The notes under the pieces were generated by a model. It searched no databases, was not told the origin of the DNA, and saw only the letters and a program-made list of their open reading frames with translations. The position numbers and the translations under genes were made by a program. 6,686 nt of DNA from CAYUNI01 sp964446245. GTDB lineage: Bacteria; Patescibacteriota; Minisyncoccia; Phycocordibacterales; XYD1-FULL-46-19. Location: NCBI GenBank assembly GCA_964446245.1, contig CAYUNI010000023.1, positions 1 through 6,686 of the forward strand. Reading direction: 5' to 3'. Below are positions 1 through 4,926 of this stretch, one piece after another (the first letter of the stretch is position 1; each line of letters begins with the position of its first letter).

Positions 1-46
1 AAGTTTTCTGATCGCAAAGAAGTATATAGGTGTACCAATTCTTCAT
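1..46 (-). CDS. GIY-YIG domain protein, N-terminal fragment cut by window edge
   Basis: An open frame starts at ATG 46 and runs off the left edge. Its 15 visible residues read MKNWYTYILLCDQKT, which is the typical first strand of a single-domain GIY-YIG nuclease (W-Y-x-Y-I-L-L-C, where YIL stands for the GIY element). It parallels the MKFYYVYILKS start of the complete gene just upstream on the same strand, so two GIY-YIG genes lie in tandem about 83 bases apart. The catalytic half is outside the window. No clear Shine-Dalgarno sequence precedes the ATG. The call rests only on this short N-terminus. Confidence 0.6.
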   Translation of the reverse strand, partial: MKNWYTYILLCDQKT

Positions 47-70
47 TTGTGTTTATAGGCCTGCATTGAT

Positions 71-100
71 CTCTTGTAGTGAACCAGTCGAACTATGCCG
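71..100. repeat. small dispersed repeat, 'PELVEG'-type (putative)
   Basis: The segment from about 74 to 94 matches 17 of 21 positions of a small repeat, CTCGTGGTGAGCCTGTCGAAC as I recall it, that is scattered in intergenic DNA of many bacteria and often shows up in translated ORFs as PELVEG peptides. The consensus is from memory and was not searched. It lies in the gap between the two GIY-YIG genes and is not part of either reading frame. Confidence 0.35.
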
Positions 101-129
101 AAGTGCTGCGGGTCTTGGAATCTTACTAC

Positions 130-396
130 TCATTTGGCACTTTCAAAAAATTCTTTCAACATTGATCTTAGAGTAGTTTTACCTTTAGTTGTTTTCAGGT
201 ATTCTTCTCGTCTTAGACAGTCTTTTCTATTTCTGTAAGCTTCGTAAAATATAAGATCAAATGGAGCATAACTTTTTGTTGATAATTCTTCTTTTTTATT
301 GTGTTCACTAAAACGCCTTTTTAAATCAATCGTTTGACCGACATAAATAAAGTCTTTGATCTTACTTTTTAGGATATAGACGTAGTAAAATTTCAT
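130..396 (-). CDS. GIY-YIG single-domain endonuclease-like protein (UPF0213/YhbQ type)
   Basis: This 88-residue protein is one GIY-YIG fold and nothing else. The first strand is YVYIL (residues 5-9), followed by the second half of the signature as YVG (18-20). Conserved basic residues R27/R28, the EHN element (31-33), ST (39-40) and a LIFYEAY strand (48-54) come next. The RREEYLK helix (62-68) carries the expected catalytic glutamate E64 and is followed by a GK-x-x-LR segment. Length and order fit the UPF0213 family. The real substrate of such solo proteins is largely unknown; DNA cleavage is inferred from the fold. The stop is TGA. The ATG at 396 has only a weak AAGAG upstream, and the first hairpin of the array ends 7 bases before it, which could affect translation. 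A second GIY-YIG gene follows downstream. Confidence 0.85.
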   Translation of the reverse strand: MKFYYVYILKSKIKDFIYVGQTIDLKRRFSEHNKKEELSTKSYAPFDLIFYEAYRNRKDCLRREEYLKTTKGKTTLRSMLKEFFESAK

Positions 397-403
397 AACT
401 CTT

Positions 404-609
404 GAGACGTGCCATACGGCACATCTCTCACGCGCTATATTTATTCATGACCTCGCTGAAACGTGCCATACGGCAACATCTCGGGCCAAAGCCATGCAAT
501 CTAGGGACGCACCAGATGGTACATCCCACGCTTACCATTCGTTTTCTGCTTCTGGAGAAATGCCAGACGGCATATCTCTGGCGAAGCAGTGCACCGAATG
601 GTGCGCTGC
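404..609 (-). repeat. array of five imperfect 24-25 nt hairpins
   Basis: Five related inverted repeats lie at 404-427, 458-482, 504-527, 555-578 and 586-609. Each has two arms of about 10 bases around a 4-base loop. On the minus strand the first reads arm GAGATGTGCC, loop GTAT, arm GGCACGTCTC; the others diverge from it but keep the fold. Arms change in a compensated way: inner GCC/GGC becomes ACC/GGT in the third and fifth, and GTG/CAC becomes ATG/CAT in the fourth. Most non-Watson-Crick pairs are G-U only if the minus strand is transcribed, the same direction as tRNA-Gln and the GIY-YIG gene. The last hairpin touches the 3' end of tRNA-Gln. No T-run follows any hairpin, so these are not standard terminators. 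Function unknown. Confidence 0.75.
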
Positions 610-679
610 TGCCGGACTTGGACTCGAACCAAGATAGCATCCTCCAGAGGGATGAGTCCTACCATTAGACGATCCGGCA
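609..679 (-). tRNA. tRNA-Gln (anticodon CTG)
   Basis: A full cloverleaf of 71 nt can be drawn. The acceptor stem is TGCCGGA paired with TCCGGCA. The D stem is GTC/GAC with a TAATGGTAG-type loop. The anticodon stem is CATCC/GGATG around loop CTCTGGA, giving anticodon CTG for codon CAG. The T arm is CTTGG-TTCGAGT-CCAAG. The discriminator base is G and no CCA is encoded, so a CCA-adding enzyme is needed. The first pair is U1-A72, a known identity element for tRNA-Gln charged by the indirect GatCAB route; that this organism uses that route is inference. Confidence 0.93.
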
Positions 680-687
680 ATATTTAT

Positions 688-715
688 ATCCTATCATTTA
701 AAGACCTTCGACCAA
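688..715 (-). promoter_or_regulatory. possible promoter of tRNA-Gln
   Basis: On the minus strand TTGGTC (710-715) and TAGGAT (688-693) are separated by 16 bases, with the predicted start a few bases before the tRNA 5' end at 679. The -35 matches consensus at only three positions, so this is weak. The same TAGGAT -10 occurs in the better promoter before the pyrB-like gene. Confidence 0.3.
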
Positions 716-799
716 AACCTGACTTAAAATACTTCTCTCTTTTTATCGCTTTCTTTTATTGTTTTTGTATCCTGCTTCACACCGCCTTGGCGGGGCAAG

Positions 800-817
800 T
801 TAGACGATCCAGCAATA
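800..817 (-). repeat. second copy of the tRNA-Gln 5' end (tRNA remnant)
   Basis: These 18 bases match 665-682, the first 15 bases of tRNA-Gln plus 3 bases of its 5' flank, with one mismatch. The match stops after GTCTAA of the D arm, and the rest of the cloverleaf is missing. A 5 bp inverted repeat (CCGCC TT GGCGG, 782-793) sits just beyond the break. It may be a recombination scar or a decayed tRNA copy. The remaining bases from 680 to 870 are AT-rich and show no convincing gene. Confidence 0.5.
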
Positions 818-870
818 AGTGCTTTAAATTTAACAAAAAAACGCTAAATAATCCAGCAGAAAAAGATAAT

Positions 871-902
871 GGGCGAGGCTTGGATAAAACCAAGCCTCGC
901 CC
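871..902 (-). terminator. intrinsic terminator of the cysteine-rich gene
   Basis: A perfect 13 bp stem (GGGCGAGGCTTGG at 871-883 against 890-902) encloses a 6-base loop. On the minus strand it is followed by ATTATC and a run of T. It begins 12 bases after the TAG stop of the cysteine-rich gene, which fits a terminator for that gene. The T-run starts late, so efficiency may be moderate. Confidence 0.75.
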
Positions 903-914
903 GTCGTGGTTAAT

Positions 915-1247
915 CTATAGTGGCTTCCCATTCTGGTCCTTCGGCCAATCCGGGTGGTTTTCTCGAAGATAGTCAATCGTACCCTTCTTAGCATGATTGA
1001 AAAATCTCTTCGAGCAAGTACACTCGAGAATAATTGTTCCAGCAAAACTGTTGACCAGTCCAAGACTTTCATAGGTGTCAACGGAAGGCGTCCTGACCAT
1101 GACCGAAGTAAAGCCAATCAATTTCGAAGTGATATTCACTGCACAATAACACCGACCACAGCAGAACCGACCATTGTTTTCAATACTCGGATCCCACTTT
1201 ACCCCCCAATCAGGAGGACAAACAAACTCATCATTTTTGGGACTCAT
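915..1247 (-). CDS. small cysteine-rich protein, probable zinc-binding, unknown function
   Basis: I do not recognise this 110-residue protein. It has seven cysteines in three groups: C10 in a CPPDWG motif, C29, C30, C33 and C35 in FCCGRCYC, and C76 and C78 in ECTC. This pattern suggests one or two metal-binding knuckles with conserved aromatics around them. There is no signal peptide or membrane segment. The C-terminal half (FFNHAKKGTIDYLRENHPDWP) looks helical. Evidence that it is real: a strong GGGGGGG Shine-Dalgarno 5 bases before ATG 1247, a plausible promoter upstream, and a terminator right after the TAG stop, so it forms a one-gene unit. Frames on the opposite strand have none of these. 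A small regulatory or nucleic-acid-binding protein is possible but only a guess. Confidence 0.7.
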   Translation of the reverse strand: MSPKNDEFVCPPDWGVKWDPSIENNGRFCCGRCYCAVNITSKLIGFTSVMVRTPSVDTYESLGLVNSFAGTIILECTCSKRFFNHAKKGTIDYLRENHPDWPKDQNGKPL

Positions 1248-1292
1248 ATGACCCCCCCTTTCTTTAGGGTTGTTAACCTTAAATCCAAAATC

Positions 1293-1321
1293 AAGCTAAC
1301 ATTTCCTGCCATTTATTTCAA
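1293..1321 (-). promoter_or_regulatory. possible promoter of the cysteine-rich gene
   Basis: On the minus strand TTGAAA (1316-1321), a 17-base spacer and TAGCTT (1293-1298) with an upstream TG (extended -10) are seen. The predicted start at about 1286 leaves a leader of roughly 39 bases that contains the Shine-Dalgarno sequence. The 11 bases ATGTTAGCTTG recur in the promoter before the small RNA candidate at the same place relative to the -35. Confidence 0.42.
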
Positions 1322-1331
1322 CTTTTTACCC

Positions 1332-1396
1332 AAAAAAAATGGCCAGGTGGGGTCTATGGTTGGAATGACCAAACTTATAGACCCCATACCTCTGGC
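1332..1396 (-). terminator. strong intrinsic terminator (small RNA and/or pyrG)
   Basis: On the minus strand a long hairpin is built from GCC/GGC, AGGT/ACCT, GGGGTCTAT/ATAGACCCC and an inner GG-paired tip with a UCAUU loop, broken by two small asymmetric bulges. It is followed by CA and eight T (1332-1339). It lies about 130 bases after the pyrG stop, so it can end pyrG transcripts as well as the small RNA. Confidence 0.8.
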
Positions 1397-1459
1397 ATTT
1401 TCGATTGGTGGGTCTCCTCCCCGTGTAGGGATTTTCCCACCCGGCCCATAAGGCCTTGC
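1332..1459 (-). ncRNA. candidate structured small RNA downstream of pyrG
   Basis: This is a transcript of about 128 nt predicted from a promoter-like element at 1467-1495 and a strong terminator. Three stem-loops follow one another. The first is a short GGCC/GGCC pair near 1442-1454. The second is GGTGGG/CCCACC, with an inner TCCC/GGGGA stem, at about 1407-1442. The third is a long terminator hairpin (1342-1396). The region fits no protein well: the only frame through it starts at a TTG without a Shine-Dalgarno sequence and its codons follow the stems. It does not match the signature parts of SRP RNA, tmRNA or RNase P RNA that I can recall. Alternatively it is just a long 3' untranslated region of pyrG. 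Confidence 0.45.
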
Positions 1460-1466
1460 TTCATCC

Positions 1467-1495
1467 AAGCTAACATAAGCTAAATTTAAAATCAA
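1467..1495 (-). promoter_or_regulatory. possible promoter of the small RNA candidate
   Basis: On the minus strand TTGATT (1490-1495), 17 bases, and TAGCTT (1467-1472) with upstream TG form an extended -10 promoter. The layout and the 11-mer ATGTTAGCTTG are the same as in the element before the cysteine-rich gene. The predicted start is at about 1459-1460, just before the first stem-loop. Confidence 0.42.
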
Positions 1496-1526
1496 ACCAA
1501 TCAGCAATTCCAAACCATCCGCGTCT

Positions 1527-3161
1527 CTATCTGCGTTTGCTAGCCGCCTTCAAAAAGGCGACAAAAAGCGGGTGAGGATTGAGCGGGCTAGATTGAAACT
1601 CCGGATGGAATTGTGTCCCTAAGAAAAACGGGTGTTTAGTTTTTGGCAATTCGGCAATTTCCATTAATGTCTTGTCGGGAGAAATCCCCGAAAAAACTAG
1701 CCCCGCTTTTTCAATCTCAGCAATAAAATCAGGATTAACCTCATAGCGATGGCGATGGCGTTCACTAATTTCGGTTTTACTATAAGCTTCACTAGCTATC
1801 GTCCCCTTTTTGAGGAGACAAGGATAGGCCCCCAGACGCATTGTCCCACCATAATTTTTCTCCGCCATTAGTTTTTTCTGTTCGGGCATAATATCAATCA
1901 CCGGGTAGGAAGAATTTGGATCAATTTCGGCTGTCTGTGCCTTTTTCCAACCCAAGACATCCCGCGCGTATTCAATCACTGCTAATTGCATTCCGTAACA
2001 CAAACCAAAATAAGGAATCTTATTCTCTCGGGCAAACTTAATCGCCTTGATGATTCCTTCAATTCCTCTTTCGCCAAATCCTCCGGGAACCAAAACACCA
2101 TCATAATCGGCTAATTTTTTAATCAACTTTGGATCAGTTTCAAAATCTTCTCCGTTGATCCAATCAATCTTTACTTTCTTGCCAATCTTTCCGGCGGCAT
2201 GTTTTAAAGATTCGATGACCGAAATATAAACATCCGACAAAATAAAATCTCCCGTCTTGAAATATTTACCCACCATTCCAATCTTGATTTCTTCGCTTGA
2301 CTTGACCATTCTGTCCACCGCCCTGCGCCAATCTTGCAGATCAGTTTGCTTAGCCTTAAGATGAAGCAAATTAAGAAGAGTATCACTCAGACCATCCTTT
2401 TCAAAATTAAGCGGGATTTCATAAATATTGCCCACATCTGGCGCTGAAATTATTTGATCAATTGGAACATTACTAGAAAAAGCAATTTTCTCTTTGCGTT
2501 TTTTATCGAGAGGGCGATCACTGCGCGCAACAATAATATCTGGATGAACTCCATAAGAATTCAATGTGCGAACAGCATATTGAGTCGGCTTGGTCTTCAT
2601 TTCACCAATCTTGTCTGGCACTGGTAGATAGCTCACCAGAACAAAGGCTACATCCTGCGGGTGGCGAAGTTTTAAAATTCGCGCCGCTTCGATAAACATC
2701 TCATTCTGGTATTCGCCAACCGTCCCACCAATTTCGATTACTGTAATATCAGCTTTGGTCTTTTCTCGCGAAACTTCAATCCGGCGCAAAATCTCTGCCG
2801 AAATATAAGGTACCGGATCGACGCATTTACCTCCATAGCCAAGGGCACGCTCTTTATCTATCACATACTTATAGACCATTCCACTCGTCATATAATTTTC
2901 GTGTGGGACAGCAATATCCAAAAAGCGTTCGTAATTGCCCATATCCTGATCGCATTCTAGACCAGAATTAAGGACAAAAACCTCACCATGTTCGATTGGA
3001 TTCATCGTCCCGGCATCAACATTGAGATATGGATCGATCTTCATCGCGTTCATCCGAAAACCACGCGCCTGCAAAATCTTACCAATAGAAGCGGTTGTCA
3101 CCCCCTTGCCCACTCCGGACATTACCCCACCTAGTACAAAAATATATTTTGGATTGGTCAT
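1527..3161 (-). CDS. pyrG: CTP synthase (glutamine hydrolysing)
   Basis: PyrG converts UTP, ATP and glutamine to CTP in the cytoplasm, the last step of pyrimidine nucleotide synthesis. The 544-residue length is normal. The N-terminal amidoligase domain has the P-loop GGVMSGVGKGVTT (11-23), the KIDPYLNVDAGTMNP segment (41-55) and a YERF element (77-80). Instead of the common DDG-x-E pattern it reads LNSGLECDQD (64-73). The C-terminal class I glutamine amidotransferase domain shows GGFGERG (360-366), the nucleophile C388 in GLCYGMQ, RHRHRYEVN (468-476), and H519 and E521 in QFHPEF. The start chosen is ATG 3161, giving MTNPKYIF. An upstream GTG in the same frame lies inside a terminator hairpin and adds residues unlike the family. 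No Shine-Dalgarno sequence is visible before the ATG. The stop is TAG. Confidence 0.97.
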   Translation of the reverse strand: MTNPKYIFVLGGVMSGVGKGVTTASIGKILQARGFRMNAMKIDPYLNVDAGTMNPIEHGEVFVLNSGLECDQDMGNYERFLDIAVPHENYMTSGMVYKYVIDKERALGYGGKCVDPVPYISAEILRRIEVSREKTKADITVIEIGGTVGEYQNEMFIEAARILKLRHPQDVAFVLVSYLPVPDKIGEMKTKPTQYAVRTLNSYGVHPDIIVARSDRPLDKKRKEKIAFSSNVPIDQIISAPDVGNIYEIPLNFEKDGLSDTLLNLLHLKAKQTDLQDWRRAVDRMVKSSEEIKIGMVGKYFKTGDFILSDVYISVIESLKHAAGKIGKKVKIDWINGEDFETDPKLIKKLADYDGVLVPGGFGERGIEGIIKAIKFARENKIPYFGLCYGMQLAVIEYARDVLGWKKAQTAEIDPNSSYPVIDIMPEQKKLMAEKNYGGTMRLGAYPCLLKKGTIASEAYSKTEISERHRHRYEVNPDFIAEIEKAGLVFSGISPDKTLMEIAELPKTKHPFFLGTQFHPEFQSSPLNPHPLFVAFLKAASKRR

Positions 3162-3174
3162 AAAACTAATCGCG

Positions 3175-3198
3175 AAAAAGGGGTGAAAAATCACCCCT
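3175..3198 (-). terminator. terminator between ftsX and pyrG, possible pyrG attenuator
   Basis: On the minus strand AGGGGTGA, loop TTTT, TCACCCCT forms an 8 bp perfect stem followed directly by T residues (3175-3178). It sits 55 bases after the ftsX stop and its T-run ends 13 bases before the pyrG ATG. It can end the ftsEX transcript. Since no good promoter is visible between it and pyrG, it may also control pyrG expression. Confidence 0.8.
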
Positions 3199-3252
3199 GA
3201 TTCAGAAAACTAATTGCTAATTTTTTAATAATTAAAAATGGCATAGGGAAAT

Positions 3253-4170
3253 TTAAACTTTCGCATAACGACGAACTGCCAGATAACCAGATAATACCCC
3301 AAGAGCGATACCCGAAGCAAGTAAGGTAAGAAAAATGATGGCAAAATTCTGTAAATAATAAGTTACCAAATTGATTCCGCCAAAGATATTAAAGGTCAGA
3401 TTTTTAATCCAAAGAACACAAGGATATAAAGCAATAATCGCCAAAAAAGCGGCAATTGTCCCGGCAATGAACCCTTCAACGATAAATGGACCCTTTACAT
3501 AACTATTACCTGCTCCAACCAAACGCATAACCGAAATCTCTTCGCGTGAAGTATAAATCGCCAAAGAAATAGTATTGAAAGTGACAAAAACCGCCAGACA
3601 AATAAAAACCGTTGCTAAAACCAAACCAATACGACCGGCAACAGCCATAAGGCGATTCAAACGATCAACAATATCTTTTTTGTAACTAACCTGATCAATC
3701 ATCAAACGACCAGCTGAAAAAGTATTGTCTTGATTATTTAAAAAACGAGCGATACTTTCATATTGAGATGGCTCTTTAGCTTTAATATTCAATCTCGCCC
3801 CAAAAGGATTACCGACCTCTTGAAGAGATTGAATAAGTAAAGCATTGTCCTTGTGACGTTCTCGAAAATCTTTTAACTCTTGTTCTTGAGAGATATATTC
3901 TGTTGCTTTCACCTCTGGTAACATTTCTAAAGACTTTTTCATTGCCAAAACATCAACCTCGCCAACATCAGTCTTAAAAGAAACACTGATATCAACTTTA
4001 TCTTTGATTTGATCAGTTGTCCCAGCAAAGAAAGCGCTAGCGATCATCAAAACACCAACTACAAACAAGCTAACAAAAATCGCTAAAACTGAAGCCAGCG
4101 AAACCAAACCATTGCGCCAAAAACTTAAAAATCCTCCCCGCAATATTCTTTTTAAATTGACTAAAAACAT
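3253..4170 (-). CDS. ftsX: cell division protein FtsX, ABC-type permease subunit
   Basis: FtsX is the membrane partner of the ATPase FtsE; the complex acts at the division site and in other bacteria controls peptidoglycan hydrolases from outside the cell. The 305 residues show the family plan: a cytoplasmic N-terminus, membrane segment 1 (about 21-48), a large extracellular domain (about 50-175), then segments at about 180-205, 230-255 and 272-297. The conserved cytoplasmic stretch SREEISVMRLVGAG (208-221) contacts FtsE. The basic tail RRYAKV is usual. The start ATG 4170 lies 3 bases after the ftsE stop, so translation is probably coupled and the two genes form an operon. The stop is TAA. Confidence 0.95.
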   Translation of the reverse strand: MFLVNLKRILRGGFLSFWRNGLVSLASVLAIFVSLFVVGVLMIASAFFAGTTDQIKDKVDISVSFKTDVGEVDVLAMKKSLEMLPEVKATEYISQEQELKDFRERHKDNALLIQSLQEVGNPFGARLNIKAKEPSQYESIARFLNNQDNTFSAGRLMIDQVSYKKDIVDRLNRLMAVAGRIGLVLATVFICLAVFVTFNTISLAIYTSREEISVMRLVGAGNSYVKGPFIVEGFIAGTIAAFLAIIALYPCVLWIKNLTFNIFGGINLVTYYLQNFAIIFLTLLASGIALGVLSGYLAVRRYAKV

Positions 4171-4173
4171 AAC

Positions 4174-4860
4174 TTAAATTTTAGGTTTGTGATTATTAAA
4201 ACGTTCATCGGCAATTAATTGCCCGCGATCAAGAACAATAATCCGTGGGCTAGATTTTTGAATCACTTGCGGATTATGTGTAGTTAAAATAACAGTAGTA
4301 CCAATATCGTTTATCTTGCGAAAAATTTTGATAATCTCAGCGGCATTATCTGGATCGAGATTAGCCGTCGGCTCATCAGCAATCAAAAGATCAGGTTGAT
4401 TAATAATCGCTCGAGCAATCGCTACTCGTTGCCTCTCACCACCAGACATCTCACTCGGAAAATGCCACAAACGGTCGCCCAAACCAACCAACTCTAAAAC
4501 ATGAGGGACATCAGCGGCAATCTCTTCATCACTTCGGCCAGCGACCTCCATCGCAAAAGCAATATTTTCGTAAGCGGTTTTGTTAGGCAAAAGACGAAAA
4601 TCTTGGAAGACACTTCCTATTCTCCGTCGCAATCTAGGAATATCATGACGACCTAAAGAATGAACATCGACTGATTCAAAAAATACCTTACCATCGGTCG
4701 GACGGTCTTCAGCTAAAAGCATTTTCAATAAAGTGGTCTTGCCAGCGCCAGATGGGCCAATAATTGCCACGAATTCATTTGGCTCAACCGAAAAAGAGAC
4801 ATTGTCCAGAGCCACCGAGTTAGGATTATAAATCTTAGAGACTCGATCAAAGTAAATCAT
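4174..4860 (-). CDS. ftsE: cell division ATP-binding protein FtsE
   Basis: FtsE is the cytoplasmic ATPase of the FtsEX complex. The 228 residues contain a full ABC set: Walker A GPSGAGKTT (35-43), Q-loop Q86 in VFQDFRLLPNKTAYEN, signature MSGGERQR (138-145), Walker B LLIADEPT (158-165), D-loop NLDP and H-loop H195. The stretch RLLPNKTAYENIAF is typical of FtsE. The start is ATG 4860 (MIYFDRVSKIY); a longer frame from 4896 would place the promoter -10 inside the gene and adds residues the family lacks. There is no Shine-Dalgarno sequence, and the predicted transcription start coincides with the ATG. Confidence 0.95.
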   Translation of the reverse strand: MIYFDRVSKIYNPNSVALDNVSFSVEPNEFVAIIGPSGAGKTTLLKMLLAEDRPTDGKVFFESVDVHSLGRHDIPRLRRRIGSVFQDFRLLPNKTAYENIAFAMEVAGRSDEEIAADVPHVLELVGLGDRLWHFPSEMSGGERQRVAIARAIINQPDLLIADEPTANLDPDNAAEIIKIFRKINDIGTTVILTTHNPQVIQKSSPRIIVLDRGQLIADERFNNHKPKI

Positions 4861-4866
4861 AGATTG

Positions 4867-4896
4867 ATTATACCAAAAGCAAACCCTAGAAAGCAA
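4867..4896 (-). promoter_or_regulatory. ftsE promoter, predicted leaderless start
   Basis: On the minus strand a perfect TATAAT (4867-4872) is preceded by TGG, making an extended -10, and by TTGCTT (4891-4896) 18 bases upstream. Six bases separate the -10 from the ATG at 4860, so the standard start position falls on the A of the ATG. Confidence 0.65.
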
Positions 4897-4926
4897 AGTT
4901 TCCCCAAGTAAGGCACAATCTTATTT

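Noticed and set aside
404..609. CRISPR array reading of the hairpin repeats
   Set aside because: Repeats are too diverged, spacing is uneven (31 to 54 bases), units are palindromic throughout, and no cas gene is present.
428..640. Minus-strand frame of 70 codons over the array
   Set aside because: It starts inside tRNA-Gln and reads through four hairpins; composition follows the repeats.
402..668. Plus-strand frame of 88 codons across the hairpin array
   Set aside because: It runs through the inverted repeats and into the tRNA-Gln gene; no ribosome site and no protein-like pattern.
954..1451. Plus-strand frame of 165 codons
   Set aside because: It is antisense to the cysteine-rich gene and runs through the small RNA and terminator; no Shine-Dalgarno sequence.
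1313..1513. Minus-strand 66-codon frame after pyrG
   Set aside because: TTG start without ribosome site, and it reads through stem-loops and the terminator T-run; a structured RNA explains the region better.
1527..3194. Longer pyrG start at GTG 3194
   Set aside because: The codon lies inside the terminator hairpin and the extra 11 residues do not fit CTP synthases.
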